Shown: piece after piece, positions 1 to 5,175 of the stretch
Layout: each line of letters opens with the position of its first letter
Position numbering within the stretch: the stretch's first letter is position 1
NCBI GenBank assembly: GCA_018899075.1
Contig: JAHIIS010000155.1
Location: 1-7,088, forward strand
Length of the DNA: 7,088 nt
Source of the DNA: Candidatus Omnitrophota bacterium
GTDB lineage: Bacteria > Omnitrophota > Gorgyraeia > JAFGHF01
Direction: 5' to 3'
The notes under the pieces: generated by a model
What the model saw: only the letters and a program-made list of their open reading frames with translations
Told to the model about the DNA's origin: nothing
Databases searched by the model: none
Position numbers and translations under genes: made by a program

Positions 1-1
1 A

Positions 2-1444
2 AAGATAAAAGATTTAATTGCCCGGGGCTTTACCTACCAGGTAAATTATACTTTTAAGCTTAAATTCTCTTTTTCCGGCCCGCCCGCGGCTTTGTATTCT
101 AATTTAAGAAGCAATCAAAGTGTCTCTTATTCGGCTTTTATCAAGGTAAACCATAAAAAGGGGCCAGGCCCCTTTTATATCCTTTCCTTTTCGCCGGAAC
201 TTTTCTTTAGAAAAAAGGGAGACAAGATTTGCGTGCGGCCGATGAAAGGCACAGCCGACAGGGGTAGAGACTTAAAGGAAGATAGTGAAATTGCCGGGCA
301 GCTTAAAAACTGCCCTAAGAACAGAAGCGAAAATGTAATGATTGTGGATTTGCTGCGTAGCGATTTAGGGAGAATCTCAGCCACAGGCAGCGTAAAGGTC
401 CCCCGTTTATTTAATGTGGAAAAGTACGAGACACTTTTTCAGATGACTTCGGATATAGAAAGCCGCTTGAAGGGGCGCGGTCCGGCTTTTGATATATTCA
501 GCCGTATTTTTCCCTCCGGCTCGGTAACCGGAGCTCCCAAGATTAGGACTATGGAAATAATCAGGCAGCTGGAGAGAGAGCCGCGCAATGTATATACCGG
601 AAGCATCGGTTTTTTCTCGCCTAAAGAATCCGCCACATTTAACGTAGCTATCCGCACTCTTTTAATCGATAGCCGCAGGAAAACAGCAGAGATGGGCGTA
701 GGAAGCGGCATCGTTTATGACTCTGACCCCGAACGGGAATTTGCCGAGTGCCGCTTAAAGGCAAATTTTTTAATTAAGAAGCCTGAAAAGTTCCAGTTGA
801 TTGAGACTATGCTCTGGCAATCTCGACCATACCCGTCATTCTGTAACGGGTATGTGCTAATAAATGAGCATTTGCAGAGGTTGAAAAATTCGGCCGAATA
901 TTTTGGTTTTGTTTATAAAAGAGAAAATATCCTAGCAGCCTTGGCCGCCATGGCAGGGCGTTTTAAAAGAAGCGCTTATAGAGTGCGCCTGCTTTTGTTT
1001 AAAGACGGAGGCATTAAGTTGGAGCCGTCTTTGTTCCAGTCGCGGCGCGATACAGAGTTGAAGGCCTATCTTTCCGCAAAGAGGACTCAGGCTCAAGAAC
1101 CTTTCCTTTATCATAAGACCACCTGCCGCAAAATCTACGACGAAGAATACAAAAGATGCAGGCGGCTGGGCTTTTACGAGGCCATCTTCGCTAACGAAAA
1201 GGGGGAGATTACAGAAGGCGCAATCTCCAATGTCTTTATTAGAAAAAACGGAGGACTTTATACGCCGCCGGTAAGGTGCGGGCTTTTGGATGGCGTGTAC
1301 AGGAGATATATGCTTTACTCAGGCAGATTTCCGATCAAAGAAAAAGTCCTTTTTAAAGAAGACCTCATAAATGCCGGGGAAATTTATTTGACTAATTCAG
1401 TTAGAGGGTTGGTGAAGGTGCGTCTTGAAGCCAAAAATCATTGA
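2..1444 (+). CDS. pabBC: PabB-PabC fusion: aminodeoxychorismate synthase component I / aminodeoxychorismate lyase (5' partial)
   Basis: This bifunctional cytosolic enzyme converts chorismate to 4-amino-4-deoxychorismate (PabB) and then releases pyruvate to give p-aminobenzoate for folate synthesis (PabC, PLP-dependent). The frame is open from base 2 and already reads conserved PabB sequence (TYQVNYT), so the true start lies left of the window; a TTG at 92 is not the start. Of 480 visible residues, about 1-260 are the chorismate-binding domain: ILSFSPELFF, RPMKGTADRG (K82 is the PIKGT-type lysine of PabB, where TrpE lacks it), ENVMIVDLLRSDLGR, GSVTGAPKIRTMEI and GIVYDSDPEREFAECRLKA. The class IV aminotransferase domain follows: LIETMLW, HLQRLKNSAEYFGF, YHKTT (K372, likely PLP lysine), EGAISNVF and GLLDGVYR. 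About 100 N-terminal residues should be missing, judged by fusion proteins of this type. The 3' end overlaps the next gene by 20 bp. Two palindromes lie in frame (153-178 and 828-854). An anthranilate synthase is unlikely given the PMKGT motif and the fused lyase. Confidence 0.93.
   Translation, partial: KIKDLIARGFTYQVNYTFKLKFSFSGPPAALYSNLRSNQSVSYSAFIKVNHKKGPGPFYILSFSPELFFRKKGDKICVRPMKGTADRGRDLKEDSEIAGQLKNCPKNRSENVMIVDLLRSDLGRISATGSVKVPRLFNVEKYETLFQMTSDIESRLKGRGPAFDIFSRIFPSGSVTGAPKIRTMEIIRQLEREPRNVYTGSIGFFSPKESATFNVAIRTLLIDSRRKTAEMGVGSGIVYDSDPEREFAECRLKANFLIKKPEKFQLIETMLWQSRPYPSFCNGYVLINEHLQRLKNSAEYFGFVYKRENILAALAAMAGRFKRSAYRVRLLLFKDGGIKLEPSLFQSRRDTELKAYLSAKRTQAQEPFLYHKTTCRKIYDEEYKRCRRLGFYEAIFANEKGEITEGAISNVFIRKNGGLYTPPVRCGLLDGVYRRYMLYSGRFPIKEKVLFKEDLINAGEIYLTNSVRGLVKVRLEAKNH
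153..178. repeat. In-frame near-perfect palindrome in pabB
   Basis: The arms ATAAAA(A)GGGGCC and GGCCCCTTTTAT are complementary around a single A, with one extra A in the left arm. It encodes about nine residues (HKKGPGPFY) just before the conserved ILSFSPELFF strand, at a position where PabB proteins usually have a short variable loop. It resembles a small palindromic insertion that stayed in frame. Chance or codon bias cannot be excluded without other copies. Confidence 0.5.
828..854. repeat. In-frame inverted repeat near the PabB-PabC junction
   Basis: CATACCCGT (828-836) and ACGGGTATG (846-854) are perfect 9-bp complementary arms around a 9-nt loop. The segment encodes PYPSFCNGY, between LIETMLW and the HLQRL helix of the lyase domain. 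As I recall the family, that turn is normally only a few residues long, so the palindrome fits a tolerated in-frame insertion. This is an inference from one sequence. Confidence 0.45.
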
Positions 1445-2366
1445 TTCGCATTTTACGGCTTTCTGGGGGGTATTTTTAAACCTGGATTGTAATTTAAATT
1501 GCCGCTATTGCATCCAGAGGGTTTCTTTACCCCAAAAGCCCATAGCTTCTTACCAGGCCCGCACAGGAGGAGAGTGGGTGCGGGCGCTTAATGCCGTTTC
1601 AGGCCGCGCCCAGAGAAGGTTCTTGCGCCCCAGGCGCGTTAAAAAACTTTCTATTTTAGGAGGCGAGCCTACAGTCTTTGCCGATTTCCTCTATGTGATT
1701 AATGAGCTGGACAAGAACTGGAAAATCACCGTTACTTCCAACTTTGACTCGCCTTTCTTTGAACAGGATATTGGATTCTTTAAACAGATTAAACATAAGG
1801 CCAGGTTGAGGTTTAACGGCTCCCTGCATTTTATTCACACGCCGTTAGAAAAATTCATTGCCAATGTGCAAAAGCTAAAAAAGGCAAAAATTTCCGTGCA
1901 CACGCTTTTTCTCGTTGCCCACCCTGCCTGTTTAGACAAAGCCCTTGATTATAAAAAGCGTCTTTTGCAGATACATCGCCGGGTAAAATTGCAGCGCTTT
2001 CTGGGATTTCATCAAGGCAAACTATATCCCGGGCAATCCGGCCCTAACACAGGAAAAGAACAGAAGGACGGCATCTGCGATTACGGGCTTTATCAGGAAG
2101 GATTTGGGCAAAAGCAAGCGCAGGCAATTCTTTGCCACAGCGATAAAGTCCTCATTGCCCCCAGCGGCGATATTTATAATTGCCATTATAAGGTATATAC
2201 GGGGCACAAAGACAGATTAGGGAATCTTTTTGTCGATGGAGTGCGTGTGCGTATCCCCCGGGGATATTTTCTCTGCCAGGATTTTGGTTTTTGTAACCCT
2301 TGCGATTCCGAGGGCCACCTTTTTAAGTCCTTAAGGGGTGAGACGAAATCTATCAGCGCTGTTTAA
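1425..2366 (+). CDS. Radical SAM protein with half-SPASM/twitch-like C-terminal cysteines, function unknown
   Basis: This is a 313-aa radical SAM enzyme, expected to bind a [4Fe-4S] cluster and cleave S-adenosylmethionine. The cluster motif is C22-x3-C26-x2-C29 (CNLNCRYC), and the SAM-binding GGEP motif follows at 79-82 after the strand KLSIL. The C-terminal third holds C237-x10-G-x4-C253, which matches the first half of a SPASM motif (CX9-15GX4C), then C284-x5-C290-x2-C293 (CQDFGFCNPC). That arrangement suggests one auxiliary Fe-S cluster rather than a full two-cluster SPASM domain. I use the TTG at 1425: it is the first in-frame start before the conserved region, and GAAGGTG lies 4 nt upstream. 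The gene overlaps pabBC by 20 bp, implying translational coupling and possibly a linked pathway. No substrate can be named; there is no obvious precursor peptide nearby. A small palindrome (2252-2266) lies in frame just before C284. Confidence 0.85.
   Translation: MKPKIIDSHFTAFWGVFLNLDCNLNCRYCIQRVSLPQKPIASYQARTGGEWVRALNAVSGRAQRRFLRPRRVKKLSILGGEPTVFADFLYVINELDKNWKITVTSNFDSPFFEQDIGFFKQIKHKARLRFNGSLHFIHTPLEKFIANVQKLKKAKISVHTLFLVAHPACLDKALDYKKRLLQIHRRVKLQRFLGFHQGKLYPGQSGPNTGKEQKDGICDYGLYQEGFGQKQAQAILCHSDKVLIAPSGDIYNCHYKVYTGHKDRLGNLFVDGVRVRIPRGYFLCQDFGFCNPCDSEGHLFKSLRGETKSISAV
2252..2266. repeat. Short GC-core palindrome inside the radical SAM gene
   Basis: TATCCCC and GGGGATA flank a single C, giving a 15-nt near-perfect palindrome that encodes part of RIPRGY (residues 276-281). 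It lies between the LGNLF strand and the CQDFGFCNPC cluster motif. The core resembles that of the hairpin at 2384-2408, but the arms differ. Its short length means chance is a real alternative. Confidence 0.3.
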
Positions 2367-2383
2367 CCAGAGCCTCCACCACC

Positions 2384-2408
2384 AATCCACACCCCGGGGG
2401 TGTGGATT
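2384..2408. repeat. Strong GC-rich hairpin between the radical SAM gene and cca
   Basis: AATCCACACCC pairs perfectly with GGGTGTGGATT around a 3-nt CGG loop: an 11-bp stem, 17 nt after the radical SAM stop codon and 16 nt before the cca ATG. No T-run follows, so it is not a standard rho-independent terminator. It may be a dispersed palindromic repeat, an RNA-stability element, or a structure that modulates cca translation. Confidence 0.6.
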
Positions 2409-2424
2409 AAATTCGGCTTTAAAA

Positions 2425-3774
2425 ATGGATAGTAGAAAGAAGAGAAAGTTAGCTGCGAGGATTGTCAGAAAATTGCGCAAGAAGGGATTTCAGGCCTATT
2501 TTGTCGGCGGCTGCGTAAGGGATATAGTGATGCGTAAAGTTCCCAAAGACATCGATATCGCAACCGACGCCGGGCTCACCCGGATAGAAAAGATTTTTCC
2601 GCGCAAGACCTATCCCGTGGGCGCACGGTTCGGCACCCTGCTGGTGGTCGAGGACAAAATGCCTTTCCAGGTCTCTACTTTCAGGGGTAGGCGAGGCAGG
2701 CGTTCTTTAAGTCTTTCGGAAGATGTAGGGATGAGGGATTTCACTATCAACGGATTAGCGTATGAGCCGCTAAAGAAGAGAATTATTGATTTGGTGGGCG
2801 CAAAATCCGATATCCGCAAAAAGAAGATTCGCGCCATCGGCGATGCTTCTTGCCGGTTTGCGCAGGACCCCCTGCGGCTTATCCGGGCAGTCAGGTTTGC
2901 CGTTACTCTCGGGTTTAGCATTGACGATAAGACTTTTCAGGCCGTCAAAAAGATGGCCGGATGTATAAAAAGGGTAAGCGCCGAGCGAATCCGCGACGAA
3001 TTAATCCTGATATTTACCAGCCCCAATCCCTCTCTGGGATTAAACCTGCTCGATGAGACCGGACTCATAAGGCATATCTTGCCGCAGATAGACTCACTTA
3101 AAGGAGTGGAGCAGCCCCGCGCTTTCCATCCCGAAGGAGATGTATTTATCCACACTCTATTGATGTTGAAGCAGCTAAAAAGTCCGTCTCTGCTGTTAGT
3201 CTTCGCCTGTCTTTTTCACGACATCGGAAAACCCGCGACACGTCAGGTAGCCGAGCGCATCAGATTCAGCGGGCACGATAAACTGGGGGCGAGAATGACG
3301 GATAGAATACTGAAGAGGCTTAGATTTTCTAATAAAGATAGAGAAAATATCGTGGCTTGCGTGGAAAACCATATGCGTATGATGGAGGCGCCGAAGATGC
3401 GCGAGGCTACTTTAAAAAGGCTCCTCACCCGCCCTACTTTTGATGTAGAACTTGCGCTTCACCGCATCGATTGTATTGCCAGCCACAAAGATTTAACAAT
3501 ATGGCGCTTTTTAAGAAAGAAATGCAGAGAGTTTAAGAAAAGGCCGGTAATCCCTAAGCCCCTTTTAAACGGTTACGAATTAATAAAAATAGGCTTTACT
3601 CCTGGGCCGATTTTTGGTAAAATCCATAGACAAATGGTAGATATGCAGCTGGAAGGAAAACTTACCGGCAAATCCCAGGCCAGAAGTTGGGTAAAACAGT
3701 ATTTTCGTCATTGCGAGGAGCCGAAGGCGACGAAGCAATCCCAAAAAAAGATTGCTTCGCTTCGCTCGCAATGA
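2425..3774 (+). CDS. cca: CCA tRNA nucleotidyltransferase / poly(A) polymerase family protein with HD domain
   Basis: This cytosolic class II nucleotidyltransferase adds or repairs the 3' CCA end of tRNA; the related poly(A) polymerase role cannot be excluded by eye. From the ATG at 2425 it has 449 residues. The catalytic head carries FVGGCVRD (26-33) and the metal-binding D42-x-D44 in KDIDIAT, then RDFTINGLAYEP and the NTP-selecting region FAQDPLRLIRAVRFA. An HD phosphohydrolase domain follows, with FHDIGKPATR (H265, D266) and VENHMRM. The frame is open back to a GTG at 2338, but those extra 29 codons overlap the previous gene and run through the 2384-2408 hairpin. The ATG fits the family's usual distance to the GGxVRD motif, although no good Shine-Dalgarno precedes it. 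The last 22 residues (RHCEEPKATKQS onward) and the TGA come from the palindromic repeat at 3707-3775, so the native C-terminus probably ended near SWVKQYF. Confidence 0.92.
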   Translation: MDSRKKRKLAARIVRKLRKKGFQAYFVGGCVRDIVMRKVPKDIDIATDAGLTRIEKIFPRKTYPVGARFGTLLVVEDKMPFQVSTFRGRRGRRSLSLSEDVGMRDFTINGLAYEPLKKRIIDLVGAKSDIRKKKIRAIGDASCRFAQDPLRLIRAVRFAVTLGFSIDDKTFQAVKKMAGCIKRVSAERIRDELILIFTSPNPSLGLNLLDETGLIRHILPQIDSLKGVEQPRAFHPEGDVFIHTLLMLKQLKSPSLLLVFACLFHDIGKPATRQVAERIRFSGHDKLGARMTDRILKRLRFSNKDRENIVACVENHMRMMEAPKMREATLKRLLTRPTFDVELALHRIDCIASHKDLTIWRFLRKKCREFKKRPVIPKPLLNGYELIKIGFTPGPIFGKIHRQMVDMQLEGKLTGKSQARSWVKQYFRHCEEPKATKQSQKKIASLRSQ

Positions 3775-3775
3775 C
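3707..3775. repeat. 69-bp dispersed palindromic repeat (HCEEPKATKQS type) at the 3' end of cca
   Basis: The outer arms GTCATTGCGAG (3707-3717) and CTCGCAATGAC (3765-3775) are perfect complements. The inner arms GAAGCAATC and GATTGCTTC are perfect too, and the middle sections differ in length. An A-rich loop lies in the centre. I recognise this repeat from memory: it reads HCEEPKATKQS in one frame and SLRGAEGDEAI in another, and recurs in many unrelated draft genomes. Here it supplies the cca stop codon (3772-3774) and ends 1 nt before the GGGAG ribosome site of the next gene. No transposase is in the window, so it would be non-autonomous. Confidence 0.88.
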
Positions 3776-3788
3776 CGGGAGAGCGAAC

Positions 3789-4451
3789 ATGGCTAAATTG
3801 AAACACGATTTTATTAAGGAAGACCCCTGGCGCATCTTCAGGATTATGAGTGAATTTGTAGAAGGGTTTGAGGAGCTCTCCGATATCCGCAAGGCGGTTT
3901 CTATTTTCGGCTCCTCCCGGGTCAAGCCCCAGAGCCCTTATTATAAGCTGGCGCAAAAGTCGGCCGTGGTTTTCGCTAAGGCCGGTTACGCAATTATTAC
4001 CGGCGCCGGCCCGGGAATAATGGAAGCGGCAAATAAAGGCGCAAAAGATGCCGGGGTTGAGTCTATCGGCTTGAATATCCTTACCCCCATTCAGCAGAAG
4101 CCCAATGAATACCTCACCCGATTATTGGAATTCAGATATTTCTTTTGCCGCCGCGTAATGTTTGCTAAATACAGCCAGGCCTGTCTTATCTTTCCCGGAG
4201 GATACGGAACGATGGATGAGTTCCTGGAGGCGATTACCCTGATTCAGACCGGCAGAATGCAGCCCCGCCCGGTAATCCTGTTCAATAGAAAATACTGGCA
4301 GGGCCTCTTAGACTGGTTTAAAGGTACGCTGGTTAAAAATAAAATGGTCGATGTAAAAGATTTACGCATCTTCAATGTAGTGGAGACACCGCAAGAGGCC
4401 TTGAAAATAGTAAATGGTTCGACAGGCTCACCACCCTTCGAACCATCCTGA
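3789..4451 (+). CDS. LOG/TIGR00730 family nucleoside 5'-monophosphate phosphoribohydrolase (Rossmann fold)
   Basis: Family members hydrolyse nucleoside or cytokinin riboside 5'-monophosphates to free base and ribose 5-phosphate; bacterial copies often act on AMP or serve nucleotide salvage. The 220-residue protein shows the AVSIFGSSR opening strand, the glycine-rich ITGAGPGIMEAANKGA segment, FRYFFCRRVMF, and the diagnostic PGGYGTMDE motif (PGGxGTxxE, with the catalytic Glu). The ATG at 3789 is preceded by GGGAG (3777-3781) at 7-nt spacing. The frame continues upstream to about 3687, but only through the cca end and the palindromic repeat, so I exclude that part. It starts 14 nt after the cca stop, so both are probably on one transcript. 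The final residues (GSTGSPPFEPS) and the TGA are encoded by the repeat at 4414-4468, so the native C-terminus was altered. The exact substrate is not predictable. Confidence 0.9.
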   Translation: MAKLKHDFIKEDPWRIFRIMSEFVEGFEELSDIRKAVSIFGSSRVKPQSPYYKLAQKSAVVFAKAGYAIITGAGPGIMEAANKGAKDAGVESIGLNILTPIQQKPNEYLTRLLEFRYFFCRRVMFAKYSQACLIFPGGYGTMDEFLEAITLIQTGRMQPRPVILFNRKYWQGLLDWFKGTLVKNKMVDVKDLRIFNVVETPQEALKIVNGSTGSPPFEPS

Positions 4452-4468
4452 GCAAAGTCGAAGGATGG
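4414..4468. repeat. Dispersed palindromic repeat (VRQAHHP/EQSRRM type) bridging two genes
   Basis: Two hairpins overlap here. ATGGTTCGA (4414-4422) pairs with TCGAACCAT (4438-4446), and CCATCCT (4443-4449) pairs with AGGATGG (4462-4468); because they share bases they are mutually exclusive. In one frame it reads MVRQAHHPSNHPEQSRRMD, a signature I recognise from memory in many draft bacterial genomes. The element holds the stop codon of the LOG-family gene (4449-4451) and the probable ATG of the next gene (4465-4467). Confidence 0.82.
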
Positions 4469-4665
4469 ATATACCGGATAATTCGGATTATCGGGAAGAA
4501 CCTTTAGATTTTTCGCGCCCGCTTCATTTGCGCAGATTTCCCTATTGCGGCGAGACCTTAAGCACTGAAGAGGTAAGAGATTTTCTCATGCCGCAAAGCA
4601 ACACTTTTGTTTGTCCGAATTGCAGAAAGAAGTTGAATATTCATGAACTGGGAAGTGATATCTAG
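4465..4665 (+). CDS. Small degenerate zinc-ribbon-like protein (66 aa), hypothetical
   Basis: I do not recognise this gene by name. The 66-aa product has C28 in FPYCGE and a C50-P-N-C53 knuckle, with about 21 residues between them. This is the layout of a CPxC...CPxC zinc ribbon, except that the first cysteine is Phe (F25, codon TTT at 4537-4539). Whether it still binds zinc is doubtful; His21 could substitute. The N-terminus is acidic (MDIPDNSDYREEP) and no membrane segment is present. I chose the ATG at 4465, which has only an adjacent AAGG upstream. The frame is open back to an ATG at 4414, but those 17 codons belong to the repeat and overlap the previous gene. It lies 13 nt downstream of the LOG-family stop. 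Confidence 0.62.
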   Translation: MDIPDNSDYREEPLDFSRPLHLRRFPYCGETLSTEEVRDFLMPQSNTFVCPNCRKKLNIHELGSDI

Positions 4666-4688
4666 GTTAAAATCAGCTGAAAATTACA

Positions 4689-4694
4689 GAAAGG
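4689..4694 (+). promoter_or_regulatory. Ribosome binding site of the 56-aa ORF
   Basis: GAAAGG lies 6 nt before the ATG at 4701, a good spacing that supports translation of the short ORF at 4701-4871. Confidence 0.55.
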
Positions 4695-4700
4695 TTGCCG

Positions 4701-4871
4701 ATGAACGAGGAAGCTAAGAAGAAAAAGATTAATCGCCTGACGCTTAAAGAGGTGGAGAAAAAGATACAGGAGGTTCAGGAAAAGATGGGCGGCCTTACCT
4801 CATCCTTCGCCCGGCACCTGTTGAAGAGGAAAGAACAATTATCAGGAGCAGACAATGCAGGAAATACATAA
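4701..4871 (+). CDS. Small basic helical protein (56 aa), hypothetical
   Basis: This short gene is easily missed because of its length. It encodes 56 residues with a lysine-rich N-terminus (MNEEAKKKKINRLTLKEVEK), a heptad-like amphipathic helix (KKIQEVQEKM), then GGLTSSFARHLLKRKEQL. It is predicted to be soluble and mostly helical, possibly nucleic-acid or partner binding, but no function can be assigned. Evidence that it is real: a GAAAGG site 6 nt upstream, an open frame that fills an otherwise empty gap, strong charge patterning, and a 17-bp overlap with the next gene's ATG (4855), which is typical of coupled operon genes. It begins 35 nt after the zinc-ribbon gene ends. Confidence 0.68.
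   Translation: MNEEAKKKKINRLTLKEVEKKIQEVQEKMGGLTSSFARHLLKRKEQLSGADNAGNT
4844..4848 (+). promoter_or_regulatory. Shine-Dalgarno of the DUF4190-like gene
   Basis: AGGAG sits 6 nt before the ATG at 4855, inside the coding end of the 56-aa ORF. It fixes this start and suggests translational coupling between the two genes. Confidence 0.7.
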
Positions 4872-5151
4872 GCCCCGTTTAAGTGAGTTCGCTATAGTTG
4901 CTTTGACTCTGGGGATTATATCTTTTATTCAACTGGCGGGAATTGAGAAGGCAATTGCGGCAATTGTCTTTGGAATTCTTTCCTTAAAAAGGATTGCTGC
5001 GCCGCAAAGTAATTGCAAAGGAGAGGGTATGGCCGCTGCCGGCATTGTCCTTGGTATAATCTACGCCATTATCGCCGGCATAGCCTTATTTGCCTTAGTA
5101 AAGAATCCTGCTCTTTTAGAGCAGATTCTAAAGAGGTCTTTACCTCGTTAA
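4855..5151 (+). CDS. DUF4190-like small integral membrane protein (98 aa)
   Basis: This is a small membrane protein of unknown function. Hydrophobic stretches lie at about residues 12-29 and 32-44 (possibly one hairpin) and 59-82. Between them is a polar loop with K45, R46 and a KGEGMA segment leading into GIVLGII. The pattern LSLKRI...G.GMA.AGIVLGII is characteristic of DUF4190 proteins, often annotated only as membrane proteins. The length matches the short, single-domain form. The start is supported by AGGAG at 6-nt spacing. The C-terminus is short and basic (ILKRSLPR) and probably cytoplasmic. It overlaps the upstream 56-aa gene by 17 bp and is followed after 24 nt by the HcyBio gene. I see no enzymatic residues. 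Confidence 0.75.
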   Translation: MQEIHKPRLSEFAIVALTLGIISFIQLAGIEKAIAAIVFGILSLKRIAAPQSNCKGEGMAAAGIVLGIIYAIIAGIALFALVKNPALLEQILKRSLPR

Positions 5152-5175
5152 AAAGGGAGTAAACCAAAAAGGAAA

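Noticed and set aside
175..711. Reverse-strand open frames opposite pabB (175-384 and 439-711)
   Set aside because: They lie wholly opposite a clear PabB coding sequence, show no recognisable domain, and are explained as antisense shadows.
1557..1585. 8-bp inverted repeat GCCCGCAC...GTGCGGGC in the radical SAM gene
   Set aside because: Its 13-nt loop and GC-rich arms fit codon usage (Arg, Ala, Gly), and there is no sign of an insertion.
1814..1847. 7-bp inverted repeat TAACGGC...GCCGTTA in the radical SAM gene
   Set aside because: Short arms with a 20-nt loop inside ordinary coding sequence are expected by chance.
2338..2424. GTG at 2338 as the cca start
   Set aside because: It overlaps the radical SAM gene, has no well-spaced ribosome site, and the extra residues come from a hairpin rather than family sequence.
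3687..3788. N-terminal extension of the LOG-family gene to 3687
   Set aside because: It would encode the end of cca in another frame plus the palindromic repeat (SLRGAEGDEAI). The ATG at 3789 has a proper ribosome site.
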